This document shows, piece after piece, positions 30,735 to 38,722 of a DNA stretch of 64,000 nt. Every line of letters starts with the position of its first letter. The stretch's first letter is position 1. The notes below the pieces were generated by a model. It made no database searches. It saw only the letters and a list, made by a program, of their open reading frames with translations, and had not been told where the DNA came from. The position numbers and the translations under genes were made by a program. The stretch comes from Candidatus Porisulfidus sp. TsSOB (GTDB taxonomy: Bacteria > Pseudomonadota > Gammaproteobacteria > Poriferisulfidales > Poriferisulfidaceae). Where the stretch lies: NCBI GenBank assembly GCA_002631715.1, contig MRSX01000002.1:278478-342477 (forward strand). Reading direction: 5' to 3'.

Positions 30735-32597
30735 GTGTCCCGATCTAGATGCGAAATTCCCGGCAAGTCCTATGTTGGGGATATTCTCGATGCGGCAAAG
30801 GCTTGGCGAGACCAATGCTTCATGAAAGACGGTTCGATCTTCGGTGACGAACCTTTGTGGACACCTGACAACATTGATAAGCTCCGGGAGCGCTTCACCG
30901 GCGACAATTTGATTGCGGGCAAGGAATTGTCCTTTTTCGAGAAAGTGGAAAAACAACTGGAAGGAACAAAACCGAGAGTGGCTCAGTTAGCTGCGGAAGC
31001 CTTTTGGTTCCTGTATTTAGTTCCTCTGGCACGACTAATTAGGCCTGAAACAAAACGCAACAACATTAAGTGGATATGGGAACTATCCGGCTCTCCAATG
31101 CCCGAAAGCGACTATTTGGCAGACCCTGTCCTTGAGGGAATTGCGCACCCTGGATCGCAGTACTTGCCGAACCTTTATCGTGAACTGTTTTCTCTACTGG
31201 ATGTGGCAGCGGAATGGAAAAGCCTTCCAGACGACCGGAAGGCATCATTGATTGGGCATGCACATTGGAATTTTGCGGAATGGGTTGACAGTCATACCGA
31301 GGGCAACCCGCAGATACGACATGCGATTCTTTTTTTCCTGCATCCGGATTACTTTGAACCATGCGTCAGCCTCACAGATAAGCGTAAGCTTGTTAGAAAT
31401 TTAGAACACCGACTACTCGAGAACCTTCGCCTAAAAGACAGAGGTGCTTCCACAACAGAAATAGATAAAGTGATTTATCGTATCCGCCAAGACTTGGAAG
31501 CAGAATACGGGACTCCACTCGATTTCTACGAATCACCCATTATTGAAATGTGGAAAAAAACAGACGAATCAACTGATTCAAAGCCATCTAATTTGGAGCC
31601 AAATTCTATGGGAACGTATGCTCTAAACACGATCCTGTATGGGCCGCCGGGAACCGGCAAGACTTACGCCACCGCCAACTATTGCGTTGAGATCTGCGAT
31701 AGGGAGGCCCCCGAATCGGAAGATGAAGTGGATGATCGCTATGATGAGCTTGTCGAGGAAGGCCGGGTCGATTTCATCACCTTCCATCAGTCCTACGGCT
31801 ACGAGGAATTCGTCGAGGGCCTGCGTCCCGAAGCCGGACAGGCTGAGTCTGACGAGTCGGTTTCTCCCGGCTTCCGCCTCGTCGCGAAGGACGGGGTGCT
31901 CAAGCGCATTGCCGACCGCGCTCGGCAGAGCGATGATCCTCATGTTCTCGTCATCGACGAGATCAACCGCGCCAACGTCTCGAAAGTTCTTGGCGAACTC
32001 GTCACGCTCTTGGAGGAAGACAAGCGTCAGGGTGCGCAGAATGAGATCTCCGTGGTATTGCCCCATTCCGGTGACCGCTTCACTCTTCCCTCCAACCTTT
32101 ACATCCTCGGCACGATGAACACGGCTGATCGTTCCATCGCGCTACTGGACACGGCGTTGCGCCGCCGTTTCGACTTTGAAGAACTGCCTCCCGACCCGGA
32201 TCTGCTGCGGGGCGCGGCCGACGTGACCGGAATCGACCTGCCGGCCGTGCTTCGAGCGATCAACGAACGCTTGGAATGGTTGGTTGACCGCGACCACCTG
32301 ATCGGCCATGCCTGGCTGATGGGTGCGGAAACCCGAGAAGATGTTGATCGAATTATGCGGAACAAAATCATCCCTCTCATCGCCGAATACTTTTACGACG
32401 ACTGGAAGAAGGTTCGTGCCGTTCTCGGGGGCACCGACGATTTCGTGGAGAGAGCCCCACTGAATCCTCCGCCGAATCTCGACGACGAGATTAGCGAGCA
32501 GCGCTACCGCTGGACAGTAAACGAGGATTTTCCCGCCGGTGCCTACGACAACCTCGTTGCGGGCAGTGCCCCGGTCGAGGAAAGCCCGGAAGAATAA
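30735..32597 (+). CDS. mcrB: McrB-like AAA+ GTPase of a McrBC-type restriction system
   Basis: The 620-residue protein has two parts. Residues 296-620 form the McrB AAA+ motor with Walker A GPPGTGKT (303-310), Walker B VLVIDEINR (404-412), the family's GTP-recognition motif MNTADRS (461-467) and RRRF (477-480). Residues 1-290 are an N-terminal specificity domain with FLHPDYFEP near residue 205, a pattern seen in McrB-like proteins. McrB with McrC cleaves methylated foreign DNA by GTP-driven translocation. The DNA for residues 1-288 is markedly AT-richer than the rest. The start is GTG at 30735 with GAGGAG upstream. It is co-oriented with mcrC. Confidence 0.88.
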   Translation: MSRSRCEIPGKSYVGDILDAAKAWRDQCFMKDGSIFGDEPLWTPDNIDKLRERFTGDNLIAGKELSFFEKVEKQLEGTKPRVAQLAAEAFWFLYLVPLARLIRPETKRNNIKWIWELSGSPMPESDYLADPVLEGIAHPGSQYLPNLYRELFSLLDVAAEWKSLPDDRKASLIGHAHWNFAEWVDSHTEGNPQIRHAILFFLHPDYFEPCVSLTDKRKLVRNLEHRLLENLRLKDRGASTTEIDKVIYRIRQDLEAEYGTPLDFYESPIIEMWKKTDESTDSKPSNLEPNSMGTYALNTILYGPPGTGKTYATANYCVEICDREAPESEDEVDDRYDELVEEGRVDFITFHQSYGYEEFVEGLRPEAGQAESDESVSPGFRLVAKDGVLKRIADRARQSDDPHVLVIDEINRANVSKVLGELVTLLEEDKRQGAQNEISVVLPHSGDRFTLPSNLYILGTMNTADRSIALLDTALRRRFDFEELPPDPDLLRGAADVTGIDLPAVLRAINERLEWLVDRDHLIGHAWLMGAETREDVDRIMRNKIIPLIAEYFYDDWKKVRAVLGGTDDFVERAPLNPPPNLDDEISEQRYRWTVNEDFPAGAYDNLVAGSAPVEESPEE

Positions 32598-32607
32598 TTC
32601 CACCGTC

Positions 32608-33915
32608 ATGGCTTACGTCTGCCGGGAATGGGAAGAGCTGCGGATTGGCCAGAAAGGCTTGTCGGAAAAGGAAATCAAGCAATTCCATGTCTACGCCGAG
32701 CGCGCGACGCAGCGATTGAAAGCCACCGTCTTGACTCGTACCTCGCGCGGCCTGAAGGCCGAACAGGTCGTCGGCATCCTGCAGACCCCAGGCGCCACCC
32801 TGGAAATTCTTCCCAAGATAGAAGGTCAGGGCGACCACACCACTCGAATGGCGCTTGTCCGCATGCTCGCTGTGGCGTGGGACCTGGACCTGACGCATGG
32901 CGAACTCGCGACCTTGGAGGCCCAGCGCACCGATTTTCTCGAATGCTTCATCCGCCTGTTCGCTGAGCGGCTTCTCGTCGCTGTCCGGCGGGGATTGCCG
33001 CGTCGCTACCTCGTCCATACCGAAGATCTTGCTTTGCTTCGAGGGAAGATCGACATCGTGCGACAGTTGACGCATCTTTCCGTGCGTCCCGACCGTCTAG
33101 CCTGTCGCTTTGACGAACTGTCGGAGAATACGCCCCTGAATCGCGTCCTCAAGGCAGCAGTTTCACGGCTTGCGCACATCACCCGGTCTGCTTCCAATGC
33201 TAGGAGGCTTGCCGAACTCCTCTCTCGCTTCGAGTTTGTCGGCGACACATCCAGTCCCCTTCGCGAAACCGTGCGAATGGACCGAACCAATACCGCTTTC
33301 CACGGCCTATATCGCTTGGCTAAATTCTTCTTGGAGAGACACTGGCAGAGTACAACGAGAGGAGATAGCACGACCGGTTTTTCCCTGCTGTTTCCCATGA
33401 ACGATTTGTTCGAGGCGTTCGTCGGGCGAACCTTGCGGCACGCGATTGCTCTTCCTGTTCACCTTCAGCACGGGGGCAGGCACGCGCTGGTCAGCGAAAG
33501 GGGTAGCCCTCTGTTTGCCTTGCGTCCTGATATCGTGGTTGATGGCACGGATGGCTCTATCATCCTCGACACGAAATGGAAACACCTCGAACCCGGGGAC
33601 GCTAAAATCGGAGTCAAGCAGTCCGATGTCTACCAGATGATTGCCTATGCTCATGCGTATAAAGCCCGGCACCTCGTTCTCATTTATCCTTTGTGTAACG
33701 GGATAGAGGGACCGGGCTCGGTCCGACGATGGAAGATTCCAGAAACCAACTGTCCTCTGGACATCGTGACTGTAGACATTGGTCAACCGAATTCCGTGAG
33801 CGAAACTTTTCGCCAACTGTTCGGAAGCAGCAAGGACAACTTGGTGAATCCAATACCGCCCTTACCATCAGGTCGGCTACCGGGACATGAATCGAAAGCC
33901 ATTCAGGGCGGATGA
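32608..33915 (+). CDS. mcrC: McrC-like nuclease subunit of a McrBC-type system
   Basis: The 435-residue protein matches McrC, which stimulates McrB GTP hydrolysis and carries the PD-(D/E)xK nuclease. The active site is visible as D308 (LRPDIVV), D321 and K323 (LDTKWK), followed by QSDVYQM at 338-344. The N-terminal half contains the typical LEILPKI and LLRGKID segments. I chose the ATG at 32608, 10 bases after mcrB, although its ribosome-binding site is weak. A GTG at 32539 would overlap mcrB. All catalytic residues appear intact, so the system may be functional. Confidence 0.88.
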   Translation: MAYVCREWEELRIGQKGLSEKEIKQFHVYAERATQRLKATVLTRTSRGLKAEQVVGILQTPGATLEILPKIEGQGDHTTRMALVRMLAVAWDLDLTHGELATLEAQRTDFLECFIRLFAERLLVAVRRGLPRRYLVHTEDLALLRGKIDIVRQLTHLSVRPDRLACRFDELSENTPLNRVLKAAVSRLAHITRSASNARRLAELLSRFEFVGDTSSPLRETVRMDRTNTAFHGLYRLAKFFLERHWQSTTRGDSTTGFSLLFPMNDLFEAFVGRTLRHAIALPVHLQHGGRHALVSERGSPLFALRPDIVVDGTDGSIILDTKWKHLEPGDAKIGVKQSDVYQMIAYAHAYKARHLVLIYPLCNGIEGPGSVRRWKIPETNCPLDIVTVDIGQPNSVSETFRQLFGSSKDNLVNPIPPLPSGRLPGHESKAIQGG

Positions 33916-33925
33916 AAGTGACATC

Positions 33926-34132
33926 ATGAAAGAATCAATGAATTTTGAAGACTATTCGATTAGCCTTTCTCCCATCCCGGAAGATGAGGGCGGCGGCTAT
34001 ATGGTCACATTCCCCGACCTGCCCGGATGTCTTGCCGATGGGGATACCGCTGAGGAAGCAATCGCGGAAGCCCGCGATGCTTTTAATGCCTGAATGGCAG
34101 CGGTGCAGGAAGACAAAAACAGCCTATCCTAG
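33926..34132 (+). pseudogene. Broken HicB-like antitoxin gene
   Basis: The reading frame encodes a HicB-family N-terminus (GGGYMVTFPDLPGCLADGDT, then AEEAIAEARDAFNA) and stops at a TGA at 34091-34093, where family members usually have tryptophan (TGG). The same frame continues with MAAVQEDKNSLS before a TAG at 34130, which fits the normal HicB continuation. This looks like a W-to-stop mutation in a once longer gene. No HicA toxin gene is adjacent. A truncated 55-residue product from the ATG at 33926 could still be made. It sits directly after mcrC. Confidence 0.65.
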
Positions 34133-34165
34133 GTTCCGCGCTGCTATTTTTTCCATAGGCTTTTC

Positions 34166-34567
34166 GTGAATCCTGTCCCCCCGTTCCCGGCAGACTTCCT
34201 CCAGGCGTGGGAAGAGCGAGAGCCGCTGGCCACTCTGGCCACAACCGGTTCGGACGGCACGCCGAACGTGATCTGGGTGCTTTGCATGAACTTGACCGAT
34301 GAGGCCCGGTTAGTTGTGGCGGACAATGCCATGAGCAAGACTCGGGTCAATATCGATGCGGGCAGTCCAGGCGCCTTGGTCTTTTTAGCTCAGCCCCGAC
34401 GCACTTACCAGTTGAAAGGGCCGCTGTCCTATCATGCGGATGGACCGGTATTCGAAGCAATGAAACACGGCTGGCTGGACGACTCCTATCCTGGGCGCGG
34501 CGCGGTTCTGATGGAAATCAGGGAAATCTACGCGGGCGCCGACCGGGTCTGGCAGCGCAACGCCTGA
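34166..34567 (+). CDS. Pyridoxamine 5'-phosphate oxidase family (split-barrel flavin) protein
   Basis: The 133-residue protein has the short split-barrel flavin-binding fold: an N-terminal LATLATTGSDGTPNVIWV strand pair (about residues 23-40), then RLVVADNAMSKTRVNI (48-63) and a glycine/proline-rich loop. Small family members bind FMN or F420 and reduce varied substrates; the substrate here is unknown. The start is GTG at 34166 without a strong ribosome-binding site. It lies 3 bases upstream of rsmA and could be co-transcribed with it. Whether it belongs to the inserted module or to the host operon is unclear. Confidence 0.75.
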   Translation: MNPVPPFPADFLQAWEEREPLATLATTGSDGTPNVIWVLCMNLTDEARLVVADNAMSKTRVNIDAGSPGALVFLAQPRRTYQLKGPLSYHADGPVFEAMKHGWLDDSYPGRGAVLMEIREIYAGADRVWQRNA

Positions 34568-34570
34568 ACC

Positions 34571-35350
34571 ATGTCCCTGCCGCCACCGCGAAAACGCCTG
34601 GGGCAGCATTTTCTTACCGACCCGGCAAAGATCGAGGAAATCGTCGCGGCAATCGGCCCCAGCGACACTCTGGTCGAGATTGGACCAGGCCGCGGTGCAC
34701 TGACCCATCCACTGGCGGGGCAGGCGAAACGCCTGATTGCCATCGAAAAGGATTCGGACCTTGCTGCACATCTGGAGCGGCAGTTTGTTGACAACCCGGG
34801 AGTCACGATCCGTTGTGCAGATGCACTGCACGAGGACCTTTCGGTGTATCCGAGAGGTTTGCGGCTGGCGGGCAATTTGCCGTACAACGTAGCGACCGCA
34901 CTCCTGCAGCGCTGGATGGAGTTGCGGACACATCTGGCGGACTTGACCGTGATGGTGCAGCGCGAAGTCGCGCAGCGGCTAGCCGCTCCCCCGTGCGACC
35001 CATCGCGCGGGCAGTTGTCAGTGGTGGCTCAGTTGCTGATGCAGGTGGAAATGCTGCTTGATGTCGAGCCGGAATGTTTCGATCCGCCGCCCAAGGTCGT
35101 TTCCACCGTAGTGCGATTGGTGCCCAAGGAGAGCCTTCCGATTGAAGAGGAGGAACGGAAGGATTTCACGCGTCTGGTTCGCCGGGCATTTGCATCGAGG
35201 CGGAAGACATTGCACAACAATCTGCCGGAAATTCTAGGTCGAACGTGGACCGAAACGAACATTGATTCCCAGCGAAGAGCCGAGTCATTGTCGGGCGAGG
35301 AATTCGTGCGATTGTTCCGGGCGATCTCAGGAGAAGGTGGTTCCGCCTGA
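34571..35350 (+). CDS. rsmA: 16S rRNA (A1518/A1519) dimethyltransferase RsmA (KsgA)
   Basis: RsmA dimethylates two adjacent adenines near the 3' end of 16S rRNA late in 30S assembly. The 259-residue protein has KRLGQHFLTD near the N-terminus, the SAM-binding motif EIGPGRGALT near residue 38, and the catalytic NLPYNVAT motif near residue 100. Gene order rsmA-apaG-apaH is the standard gammaproteobacterial one. Confidence 0.96.
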   Translation: MSLPPPRKRLGQHFLTDPAKIEEIVAAIGPSDTLVEIGPGRGALTHPLAGQAKRLIAIEKDSDLAAHLERQFVDNPGVTIRCADALHEDLSVYPRGLRLAGNLPYNVATALLQRWMELRTHLADLTVMVQREVAQRLAAPPCDPSRGQLSVVAQLLMQVEMLLDVEPECFDPPPKVVSTVVRLVPKESLPIEEEERKDFTRLVRRAFASRRKTLHNNLPEILGRTWTETNIDSQRRAESLSGEEFVRLFRAISGEGGSA

Positions 35351-35373
35351 CCCGCGCCATTCCGGCGACCCGG

Positions 35374-35379
35374 TATAAT
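35374..35379 (+). promoter_or_regulatory. Candidate apaG -10 element
   Basis: A perfect TATAAT lies between rsmA and apaG, 30 bases before the apaG ATG. No convincing -35 is present 16-18 bases upstream. It may provide an internal promoter for apaG-apaH. Confidence 0.4.
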
Positions 35380-35409
35380 TTGCGGCGCATCCCAGTATTT
35401 TTTGCTCGC

Positions 35410-35793
35410 ATGTCATCCACACAAGACTACAACATTGATGTTCAGGTAGAGACCCAGTTTCTGCCGGATCAGTCCGAACCGGATGACAGTCGTTTCGTCT
35501 TCGCCTACACGATCACCATCACCAACACCGGCAGTTTGCCGGCGCGTTTGGTCAGCCGACACTGGATTATTCTTGATGGTGCAGAAAACCGCCAGGAAGT
35601 GCATGGCGAAGGTGTGGTCGGCCAGCAGCCGTATCTGGCCCCGGGCGAAACTTTCCGCTACACCTCTGGCACCGTGTTGCAGACCCCGGTCGGCTCCATG
35701 CACGGGTCCTATCAAATGCTGGGAGACGATGGCACTTGCTTCGACGCCGAAATTCCCGCATTTACTCTCTCCACCCCCCATTCCCTGCACTGA
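35410..35793 (+). CDS. apaG: ApaG domain protein
   Basis: The 127-residue protein is a single ApaG fold (fibronectin-III-like beta sandwich), with FAYTITITNTGSLPARLVSR near residues 31-50, RHWIILD and the GEGVVGQQPYLAPGE motif. Its molecular role in bacteria is not settled. I chose the ATG at 35410, which gives the usual length. It lies 6 bases before apaH, with which it is classically co-transcribed. Confidence 0.94.
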   Translation: MSSTQDYNIDVQVETQFLPDQSEPDDSRFVFAYTITITNTGSLPARLVSRHWIILDGAENRQEVHGEGVVGQQPYLAPGETFRYTSGTVLQTPVGSMHGSYQMLGDDGTCFDAEIPAFTLSTPHSLH

Positions 35794-35799
35794 ATCGGG

Positions 35800-36642
35800 A
35801 TGGCCGTCTTCGCTGTCGGCGACATCCAAGGGTGCCTGGACGAGCTCTGTGCTGTTCTAAAGCAAGCGGGTTTCCGCCCTCGAAAGGACACGCTCTGGTG
35901 CGTGGGTGACCTAGTCAACCGGGGCCCAAAATCTCTGGAGACTCTTCGTTACGTTCGCGACCTGGGATCTCGCGCGGTCTGCGTGCTTGGCAACCACGAC
36001 ATCACCCTGCTTGCCTTAGCGGCGGGAGCCCCGATTCCGGCCCGTTCCCAGCAGCACCTGCAGGAAGTCCTGGAGGCTCCGGACTGCGACGAGTTGATTG
36101 ACTGGCTTCGGTCACGCCCGCTGATGCACTATGATTCCGAGCTCGACTACGCGATGGTGCATGCAGGATTGCTGCCCGAGTGGTCGCTGAAGCAGGCCTT
36201 GGGTTTTGCGGGTGAATTGGAAGAGTTTCTTCGCAGCGACGACTGGAAGAAGAAGATCCATAAACTCTACGGTCCTCGTCCGCGCTGCTGGGAGGATTCG
36301 CATACCGGTTTCAAGCGCCTGCGGATTATCACCAATGTCATGACCCGCCTGCGTTACCTGGACGGCGAGGGGCGGATTGATCTCGATTGCAAGCTTTCGC
36401 CCGTTAAGTGTCCAAGGGGATTGACACCTTGGTTCAGGGTCCCGGCGCGCAGGACGCGCAGGACGCGGATCATCTTCGGCCATTGGTCGACGCTGGGCTT
36501 TTATTCCGGCAACAATGTCTGGGGGATTGATACCGGTTGCGTCTGGGGGAGAAAACTGACAGCCCTGCGGCTGGAGCCGAGCGGCCCGGTGCCCACCCAG
36601 ATCCTGTGTCAGCAGCGAGCCTTGATCCGGAAAAACTCCTGA
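35800..36642 (+). CDS. apaH: Bis(5'-nucleosyl)-tetraphosphatase, symmetrical
   Basis: ApaH hydrolyses Ap4A to two ADP and removes Np4 caps from RNA. The 280-residue metallophosphatase has GDIQGCLDEL (residues 7-16), GDLVNRGPKS (about 35-44) and GNHD (about 65-68), the three metal-binding signatures. Its 3' end overlaps the convergent folA gene by 34 bases. Confidence 0.96.
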   Translation: MAVFAVGDIQGCLDELCAVLKQAGFRPRKDTLWCVGDLVNRGPKSLETLRYVRDLGSRAVCVLGNHDITLLALAAGAPIPARSQQHLQEVLEAPDCDELIDWLRSRPLMHYDSELDYAMVHAGLLPEWSLKQALGFAGELEEFLRSDDWKKKIHKLYGPRPRCWEDSHTGFKRLRIITNVMTRLRYLDGEGRIDLDCKLSPVKCPRGLTPWFRVPARRTRRTRIIFGHWSTLGFYSGNNVWGIDTGCVWGRKLTALRLEPSGPVPTQILCQQRALIRKNS

Positions 36643-37100
36643 TGGCGGAAAGAGTAGGCGTGCCGGTCATCCGCCGGGTGATGCTGTTCCTGCTGCAGGG
36701 CGAATTCTGACAGGTTCAACTCCGGGAGCCGGGCATCGCCCTCGATGTCGGCGTCCACCGCAGTCAGGTAGAGCCGGTCGCAGAGCGGCAGGAAGTGATG
36801 GTAGACCTTCACGCCGCCGATGATCATCACTTCGGGGCTTCCGGCGCAAAGTTCCAAGGCTTCATCCGGACTTTTCGCCCACTCGCATTCCCCGTTGACG
36901 GGACGGCTTGAAATCACGATACAGCGGCGGCGGGGCAGACCCTTTGGCAGGGATTCCCAGGTCATGCGACCCATGATCACCGGCTTGTCAAGCGTGATGC
37001 GCCGGAAATTCCTGAGGTCGTCCGGCAGGTGCCAGGGAAGCGAGTTCTCGTGGCCGATGACCCCGTTTCGGGAAATGGCGACAATGGCTGAGATGATCAT
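36609..37100 (-). CDS. folA: Dihydrofolate reductase
   Basis: FolA reduces dihydrofolate to tetrahydrofolate with NADPH and regenerates the cofactor consumed by ThyA. The 163-residue protein shows the N-terminal AISRNGVIGHENSLPWHLP segment (about residues 8-26) with its conserved tryptophan, then PVIMGRMTWESLP (about 40-52) and the IIGGVKVYHHFLP nucleotide loop. The ATG shares one base with the thyA stop, giving a coupled thyA-folA pair. Confidence 0.96.
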   Translation of the reverse strand: MIISAIVAISRNGVIGHENSLPWHLPDDLRNFRRITLDKPVIMGRMTWESLPKGLPRRRCIVISSRPVNGECEWAKSPDEALELCAGSPEVMIIGGVKVYHHFLPLCDRLYLTAVDADIEGDARLPELNLSEFALQQEQHHPADDRHAYSFRHQEFFRIKARC

Positions 37101-37894
37101 CAGACGGCCACCGGGGCGGCGATGTGTGGATGGCTCTGATAGTTCTCAAGCTGGATGTCATCGTAGCCGAATTCAAATAAATTCCGGACCTGAGGATTCA
37201 AGTGCAGGTTTGGCAGGGGGTACGGCGTACGCTCCAACTGGGTGCGCGCTTGCTCCAGGTGGTTTTGGTACAGGTGCACATCGCCGAACGTATGGATGAA
37301 CTCCCCGGGCTTCAGGTCGCAGACTTGCGCCACCATCAGGGTCAGAAGTGCGTATGAGGCGATGTTGAACGGCACGCCGAGGAACAGGTCCGCACTGCGT
37401 TGGTAGAGCTGGCAGGAAAGTTTCCCGTCCGCCACGTAGAACTGGAACAATACATGGCAGGGTGCCAGCGCCATGCGGTCGAGTTCGGAGACATTCCACG
37501 CGCAGACCAGGTGACGCCTTGAATCCGGCTGCGTTTGGAGTTGTTCGATCAGGGTGGCGATCTGGTCGTGGCCGGTGCCGTCCCGACCCGGCCAACTGCG
37601 CCACTGGCGGCCGTAGATCGGGCCGAGGTCGCCCTCTTCGTCGGCCCATTCATCCCAGATGGTCACCCCATGCTCCTGGAGAGATTGCACCTGCGTCTCG
37701 CCGCGCAGGAACCACAGTAGTTCGTGAACCACGGACTTGATATGGATTTTCTTGGTGGTGACCAAGGGGAATCCCTCGGTGAGATCGTAACGGTTTTGAT
37801 AACCGAATACCGAGAGAGTACCGACCCCGGTGCGGTCAGCCTTTTCGGCTCCGTGTTCCAGCACGTGGCGCAGCAGGTCCAAGTAGGGTTTCAT
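37100..37894 (-). CDS. thyA: Thymidylate synthase
   Basis: ThyA methylates dUMP to dTMP using methylene-tetrahydrofolate. The 264-residue protein has the catalytic cysteine C146 in [12 protein letters not shown], the [16 protein letters not shown] segment and the C-terminal PVAV end that closes over the active site. I chose the ATG at 37894, which overlaps the lgt stop by 4 bases and gives the family length. The run lgt-thyA-folA is a common arrangement. Confidence 0.97.
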   Translation of the reverse strand: MKPYLDLLRHVLEHGAEKADRTGVGTLSVFGYQNRYDLTEGFPLVTTKKIHIKSVVHELLWFLRGETQVQSLQEHGVTIWDEWADEEGDLGPIYGRQWRSWPGRDGTGHDQIATLIEQLQTQPDSRRHLVCAWNVSELDRMALAPCHVLFQFYVADGKLSCQLYQRSADLFLGVPFNIASYALLTLMVAQVCDLKPGEFIHTFGDVHLYQNHLEQARTQLERTPYPLPNLHLNPQVRNLFEFGYDDIQLENYQSHPHIAAPVAV

Positions 37895-38667
37895 GACCGA
37901 GCGTTCCGGGCATGCCAAGCCAGGGCGAACCCGCCCAGCGCCAGCGGGATGCAGAGCAACTGACCCATGGTCAGCCAGCCGAACGCGAGATAACCGAGAT
38001 GGGCATCCGGCAAACGAACGAATTCCACTGCGAAGCGGGCCGTGGCATAGCCTAGGGCGAAGACCGCCGCGACTGCGCCGACGGCTCGGGGCTTCCGGGC
38101 GAACCACCAGAGAACCGCGAACAGGAGCAGACCCTCCAGTGCCGCTTCGTACAACTGGCTCGGATGGCGTGGCTCGGGGCCCGCAGCCGGGAAAATCACG
38201 CCCCATGGCAGGTCGGTGGGTCGCCCCCAGAGTTCGCCGTTGATGAAGTTCCCGACCCGACCGAAAAACAGTCCGATTGGCACCATGGGCGCACAGAAAT
38301 CAACGGCAGCGAGCCAGCCAGTGCCTGATTTCCGCTGCCACAGCCAGATCGCGACCAGCACTCCAATCAGCCCCCCGTGAAAGCTCATTCCGCCCTCCCA
38401 AATGCGCAGGATCATCCAGGGGTCGGCCAGGAGGCGGTCAAAATGATAGAACAAGGCCGAGCCCAGACGGCCGCCGAGAATCGCGCCGAGGGCGCCGTAG
38501 AACAACAGGTCGCTCACCTGCTCGGGAGCGACCGGAGTATGTGCCCGGCGTGCATGGCGGAGGCCAAGCAGCCAGAACCCGGCGAATCCGAGCACGTACA
38601 TCAGGCCGTACCAGTGGATGCGCACGGAGCCTATCGCGAGAGCGACCGGGTCCCAGTCAAGTAGCAT
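37891..38667 (-). CDS. lgt: Prolipoprotein diacylglyceryl transferase
   Basis: Lgt transfers diacylglycerol to the cysteine of prolipoproteins at the inner membrane. The 258-residue protein has about seven membrane helices and the Lgt signature [20 protein letters not shown] near residues 139-158, plus HPSQLYEA near residue 181. No Shine-Dalgarno sequence precedes the ATG; a TAAACT hexamer ends 6 bases before it (38679-38674), so the mRNA may be leaderless. Confidence 0.96.
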   Translation of the reverse strand: MLLDWDPVALAIGSVRIHWYGLMYVLGFAGFWLLGLRHARRAHTPVAPEQVSDLLFYGALGAILGGRLGSALFYHFDRLLADPWMILRIWEGGMSFHGGLIGVLVAIWLWQRKSGTGWLAAVDFCAPMVPIGLFFGRVGNFINGELWGRPTDLPWGVIFPAAGPEPRHPSQLYEAALEGLLLFAVLWWFARKPRAVGAVAAVFALGYATARFAVEFVRLPDAHLGYLAFGWLTMGQLLCIPLALGGFALAWHARNARS

Positions 38668-38673
38668 CCCGAA

Positions 38674-38701
38674 AGTTTAACAAAAGGGCGCGCCGTATAA
38701 T
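38674..38701. promoter_or_regulatory. Divergent promoter region, lgt and DUF255 gene
   Basis: On the plus strand a perfect TATAAT occupies 38696-38701, 21 bases before the DUF255 gene ATG. On the minus strand TAAACT (38679-38674) lies 6 bases before the lgt ATG. The two -10-like elements are 16 bases apart, so the promoters overlap and may compete for polymerase. Confidence 0.4.
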
Positions 38702-38722
38702 TTTCAGAGAGACCTTGCCGTT

